Shown here: positions 59,817 through 64,000 of the stretch, in pieces
How positions within the stretch are numbered: position 1 is the stretch's first letter
Layout of the letters: every line of letters begins with the position of its first letter
From: Medicago truncatula
Taxonomy: Eukaryota > Streptophyta > Magnoliopsida > Fabales > Fabaceae
DNA length: 64,000 bases
Reading direction: 5' to 3'
Assembly: GCF_003473485.1 (NCBI RefSeq)
Contig: NC_053042.1
Location: 44,107,762 to 44,171,761 of the forward strand
Notes under the pieces: generated by a model
Databases searched by the model: none
Told to the model about the DNA's origin: nothing
Seen by the model: only the letters and a program-made list of their open reading frames with translations
Translations under genes and position numbers: made by a program

Positions 59817-60880
59817 CTTAATTAGCCTGTGCATGTTTTCCTAAATGAAACACTAACCCTTTTTAATAGGGTCATCCATGGAGCCATTTGGCTTGGTCAA
59901 CTATTCAAATTAAAAAGTAAAATAGAATACGTGTTACTATCGCTTTGATTTTTTACTCCAATCCATCGCTATCATTAACAAATATAACAATTTGAATATG
60001 AAGTTGTGGATTTAATTAAGATGAGAAAAGACAAAATTGTGAAAAGAAAACAAAATATGACGAATTTTTTCTATAAAATGCATGTTGTTGGCATTTTTTT
60101 AATATATATATCATGTTGGTCTTAAGTCAATATTCATGACCACCAAACCAACCCTTGGTTTTATATATTAAACCTTATTAACTTTTTGGTAATAATAATG
60201 TTGTGTGTGTCGTATCCCCTAAAAAATAAATTGGTGTCGTAAGTGCTTGCATCACTAACGGGAAAAATATTGTATTAGAAAGAAAAAAACGGATGAAAAA
60301 GATTGTGTACATGATAGAATTGTTTATTTTTTCTTTCATTTTTTTTTGGATAATATGATAGAATTGTTTTATTCGCCGTTTTCAACATAATTGCGAAAAA
60401 CATTTAATTTATAGACATTTTGACAAAAAATTTGACATCGGTGATGGTGTAAACTTTTTGTGTTAGCTATTTGGCTCTTATGAGAAATAGATATGATAAT
60501 TTAAAGTTGATCAAAAAATAAATAAAGTTTGATTAAAAATTGTTTTATTCGAGTTCATCTTGTGCTTTTAAAGGACAACGTTAATGAATTAAGAGCTATC
60601 ATGTGCCCTATAAATTAAATGTAGAAATACTTTGTTGGAATTGGTACATTAAATTTAATTTTTAAATTTTCAATTAATTGAATGCATAAAATTTAAAAGA
60701 ATGTTTTCTTTTGAGATTCACACTTGTAGAATCAACAATTTTTTTTCTTGTTTCGGATTTCATCCCTAAGATTCAAGGTCGTTAATTGAACAATGACTAT
60801 CCTTGCTCATAATAGAAACAACAACAAAGTTGTTATTCTCCAGAAGTGCTTCAAGAAATGTTTTGATGAGATACAATGTA
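59817..60880. other. Upstream region of GST 2
   Basis: No gene. AAGTGCTTGCATCACTAAC at 60241 is identical to a site at 55339 upstream of GST 1, a duplicated upstream landmark. Confidence 0.5.
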
Positions 60881-61125
60881 CTCTCTCCATCCTAAATTAA
60901 GTCGTTTTATAAAACAATGAAACATTAATGTTTTTTTTTTTTATTATAACATTAATTATTTATTACTCTATCTTTTTTCAATTCTTTTATTTATTTTTTT
61001 CATACCATTTAATAAGGACAATTTTGTAAAATAATTTATAATATGTTTTTATCTTACTAAATTAATACAGTTTTTAATATGTGTGAAAAAGCACCAAAAC
61101 GTCGTATAATTTAGGAAGGATGGAG
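60881..61125. mobile_element. Stowaway-like MITE, TSD TA
   Basis: Ends CTCTCTCCATCCTAAATTAA and (other strand) CTCCATCCTTCCTAAATTAT, with TA on both sides (60879-60880, 61126-61127). 245 bp. Confidence 0.8.
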
Positions 61126-61582
61126 TAGATTGCAATCACCAATGGAAATTAAGTCGATTCGTTGTTTGCACAAACACTAATAATGAACTTTTCGATGTTG
61201 CTTCAACTTCACTGAGATTTCACTTATCAAATTGTAGCTATCTTGCCTTAGTAATGAGTAAGGTATGGAAATAACCACTCGAAAACTTTGGCAAGAAGTT
61301 TCTATGCGATTGTGGATATAACCACTAAGTTCCTAGATAGTTAGAATGTCAATTGTCAAAGACAACTATTACACACTAAGCACCGAGATGAGAAAAATAA
61401 CACTTAGAGATTGATAACTTGCAATGCAAGCAATCTCACCTATACTATTAGATTGCACTTTCAGCTATTGTGTAGTACAACTAGATTAGTGTAGTACATT
61501 TAGTTTGCCTATATATACTGATTGTAACTCTCTCATTTGTTGATAATGAAGAATCATTTCAGTTTTCTATTGTTTCATAATA

Positions 61583-61594
61583 TGGTATCAGAGC
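61583..61594 (+). other. Primer-binding site (initiator-Met tRNA type)
   Basis: TGGTATCAGAGC, the standard plant Copia primer-binding site. Confidence 0.9.
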
Positions 61595-61673
61595 ACTCTC
61601 TTTGAGAGTAGTTCTGATCCTAACCGTTTTTCTCTTCTCTTTTCCGCTGCAATTCATCGTCTTCTTCTCTTTT

Positions 61674-61799
61674 CTGGTTGAATTTCTTGCATTTTCTGCA
61701 AATTCACCATTGATTACTCTATTTTCTTCTTGTTTTCTGGTTGAATTTCTTGCATTTTCTGCAAATTCACCATTGATTACTCTGTTTTCTTCTTGTTTT
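61674..61799 (+). repeat. 63-bp tandem duplication in the Copia leader
   Basis: Two adjacent units beginning CTGGTTGAATTTCTTGCATT (61674, 61737) differ by about one base. Confidence 0.9.
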
Positions 61800-61830
61800 C
61801 TTCATTATCTTGAGCTTTTCATCTTCAACA

Positions 61831-64000
61831 ATGGTGCGTAATCAAAATACTCAGCAGAACACCGATTCAGTGTTCTACGTTCATCCTAGCGAAGGTCCAA
61901 ACTCCGTTGTTGTTACTCCACTTCTCACTGGATCAAATTACTTAGCTTGGAGTAGATCGATGCAACGTGCACTTGGCGCGAAAAATAAGCTTGTTTTTAT
62001 CAATGGTTATGTGCCTATACCTGATCTTGAAGATTTGAATCGTGATGCACGAAACGCTGCATCTTATTCACTCGTGGTTGATTAACTCCGTTTCTCCTCA
62101 AATTGCTCAAACTTTAGTTTTTCATGAGCACGCCATTGACGTTTGGGAAGAACTCAAAGAACACTTTGCAAAGGTTGATAGAATTCGCATAGCTTCTTTA
62201 TGTTCTTCCATCAACAATTTGAAGCAAGGATCTAAAACTGTTTTGGAATATTTCACTGAGATGAAAATTTTATGGGAAGAGCTTAACTCTCATCGCCCAA
62301 TGCCTAATTGCACTTGTCCTTTTCCATGCCGGTGTGAAGCTGTGAGATCTGCAAGAGCACATCATATGGAGGATCAAGTGATTCAATTTCTGACTGGATT
62401 GAATGATAATTTCAATGTGATTAAATCTCAAGTTCTCCTTCTAGATCCTTTACCTTCTATCAACAAGGTATATTCATTGGTTGTACAAGAAGAGAGTAAC
62501 AATTGCACACTTTCTCTTCCTTCTGTATCAGAAGATTCTAGCATTCTTCTTAATGCTACTGATTCTAAGAAGCAATATGGACATGGTAAATCTTTTGCTG
62601 GCTCAAAGAATAATTCTAGATTTTGTACATTCTGCAAACGTACAAACCACACTGTGGAATTTTGCTATCAACAGCATGGATGTCCTAATTCATACAAATC
62701 CACTTCTTCAGCAAATGCCACAAATGCTTCTTCTTCTGGTACTGCAGATATTCAGCCTGTGAATTCTGCAATTGACAATCCTCCTATTACTGGTTTGACT
62801 CAAGAACATTACAATCATCTTGTATCTCTTCTTCAACAATCACAATTGCTTGCTTCAGGCCCTACCTCTTCTCCACCTACTTCCAACCATATTACTTCTG
62901 CTACAAGTTTCCCTTCTTCATTTGTACCTCATACTTCTACTCCTCCCTCAGGTATATCCACTATATTTTCGTGTGCTTTATCTTATTCATCCCATGATTG
63001 GTTACTTGACTCTGGTGCTAATGAGCACATTTGTTCATCATTACACTATTTTACCTCTTATCATCCTATCAAACATGTTCTTGTTCATTTACCTAATAAA
63101 ACCACTGTTACTATACACCATGATGGCACTGTTGTATTTTCTCCACATTTTCATATCACAAATGTCTTATATTCTCCACATTTTAAAGTTAATCTGATTT
63201 CAATTGCCAAAATTATCAGTAGTTTGAATTGTTATGTCAAGTTTTTATCTGACAAATGCATTATACAGGATCTGTTTACTAACAAGATGATTGGTTTGGC
63301 TGATCCTTATGGTGGTTTATACAAATTGAGGATTTCTCCTTCAGCTTTTGCTTTTAATTCTTCTGTTTCTCATGTTCCTCATTGTAATATTTCCATAAAT
63401 AAAGATTCTCAGTCTTTTGTTCCCAGTTCTTTTGTTCCTCATTGTCATATGCTAATATTTCTTATTCTCATTCCTGTTTTGCTATGTCCCTTCATACATA
63501 TACTGAGCCCAAAACCTTCACTGAGGCAAACAAGCATGATTGTTTGAAGAAAGCTATGCAAGACGAGATTAATGCCTTGACTAAAACTAGTACTTGGAAG
63601 ATTTTTGATCTTCCACCCATAGGCTGCAGGTGGATTTACAAAGTGAAACATCATGCTAATGGCTCCATAGAAAAATATAAGGCTAGATTGGTTGCCAAGG
63701 GATATAACCAAATTGAAGGTTTGGACTATTTTGAAACATATTCTCCTGTTGCCAAGCTCACCACAGTCAAAATTGTTCTTGCTTTGGCATCTATGCATAA
63801 CTGGCATCTTCATCAACTTGATGTCAATAATGCATTTCTGCATGGAGACTTACAAGAAGATGTTTACATGATTATCCCTCCTGGTGTTTCACATTCTAAT
63901 CCCAATCAAGTGTGTAAATTGAACAAGTCACTTTATGGATTGAAACAATCAAGCAGGAAATGGTATGAGAAATTAACCTCATTACTACTTCTCCATGATT
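61831..64000 (+). pseudogene. Copia gag-pro-RT, frameshifted and lacking integrase
   Basis: Gag starts MVRNQNTQQNTDSVFYVHPS and has LLTGSNYLAWSRSMQRALG. A frameshift near 62045-62070 moves it to the second frame (SWLINSVSPQIAQTL; VWEELKEHFAKVDRIRIASL). A CCHC-type knuckle is visible (CTFCKRTNHTVEFC). The aspartic protease has LLDSGANEHIC. Where the integrase (HxxLGH zinc finger and DDE core) should follow, the sequence instead shifts frame near 63450 and runs into reverse transcriptase (GCRWIYKVKHHANGSIEKYK, ARLVAKGYNQIEGLDYFETY, LHQLDVNNAFLHGDL, KSLYGLKQSSRKWYEKL). The element cannot be autonomous. Confidence 0.9.

Larger units (their letters stand above)
61420..64000 (+). mobile_element. 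Copia retrotransposon, integrase deleted, cut by window end
   Basis: A short 5' LTR (TATA-like TATATATACTGATTG near 61510) ends just before the primer-binding site TGGTATCAGAGC (61583-61594). Then come a leader, gag, protease and reverse transcriptase. The LTR start was not resolved. The 3' part lies beyond the window. Confidence 0.85.

Overview
This is a nuclear segment of a legume genome, most likely a Medicago or a close relative. It is AT-rich, its genes carry spliceosomal introns, intergenic space is packed with nested LTR-retrotransposons, MITEs, SINEs and a Helitron end, and the proteins look like legume orthologues. No tRNA, rRNA, CRISPR or prokaryotic signal was found. Gene models were assembled by hand from splice sites and reading-frame continuity.

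Region 1 (1-21.6 kb, minus strand) holds three tandem copies of a gene related to SP1/SPL1 (plant MAPL/MUL1-type organelle outer-membrane E3 ligases). Copy 1 (<1-1528) runs off the window edge. Copy 2 (11927-13970) has an intact 273-codon frame but stops before where a RING finger should lie. Copy 3 (19259-21591) has a different C-terminus, also without RING, and a 13-bp deletion that breaks its frame. Between them lie a 5.05-kb LTR element (2751-7803, TSD CATTA), a Copia remnant (8720-11382, TSD TTACA) with a solo LTR nested in one of its own LTRs (10378-11169, TSD AATTC), an hAT-type MITE, and a 339-bp solo LTR (14233-14571, TSD AAAAG) with a perfect four-pentamer heat-shock element just 5' of copy 2.

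Region 2 (21.7-34 kb) has a Helitron 3' end with a gene fragment, LINE and RNase H relics, an intact five-exon gene for a 413-aa protein with C-terminal hydrophobic segments (25698-28481), and a multi-exon gene for a small basic/acidic protein (30394-33406) with one unresolved junction.

Region 3 (34.4-40.3 kb, minus) is an intact nine-exon gene for a PB1-domain Raf-like MAPKKK of 1180 aa. Region 4 (40.3-45.6 kb) is repeat-derived: a 998-bp solo LTR (TSD GTATT), a 1.2-kb long-TIR Mutator-like element with a captured gene fragment (Pack-MULE-like), and a miniature LTR element (TRIM).

Region 5 (45.7-53 kb, plus) is a large gene that I tentatively assign to the FLIP/FIRRM (DUF4487) recombination-regulator family. 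Region 6 (53.7-59.8 kb, minus) has two tandem tau-class glutathione S-transferase genes. Between them lie MITEs and a Gypsy RNase H relic, and a 0.5-kb MITE sits in the second gene's intron. The window ends in a plus-strand Copia element (61.4-64 kb) with gag, protease and reverse transcriptase but no integrase.

The genes do not form one pathway. What ties the window together is local tandem duplication (SP1-like genes, GST genes) followed by heavy, partly nested transposon insertion.
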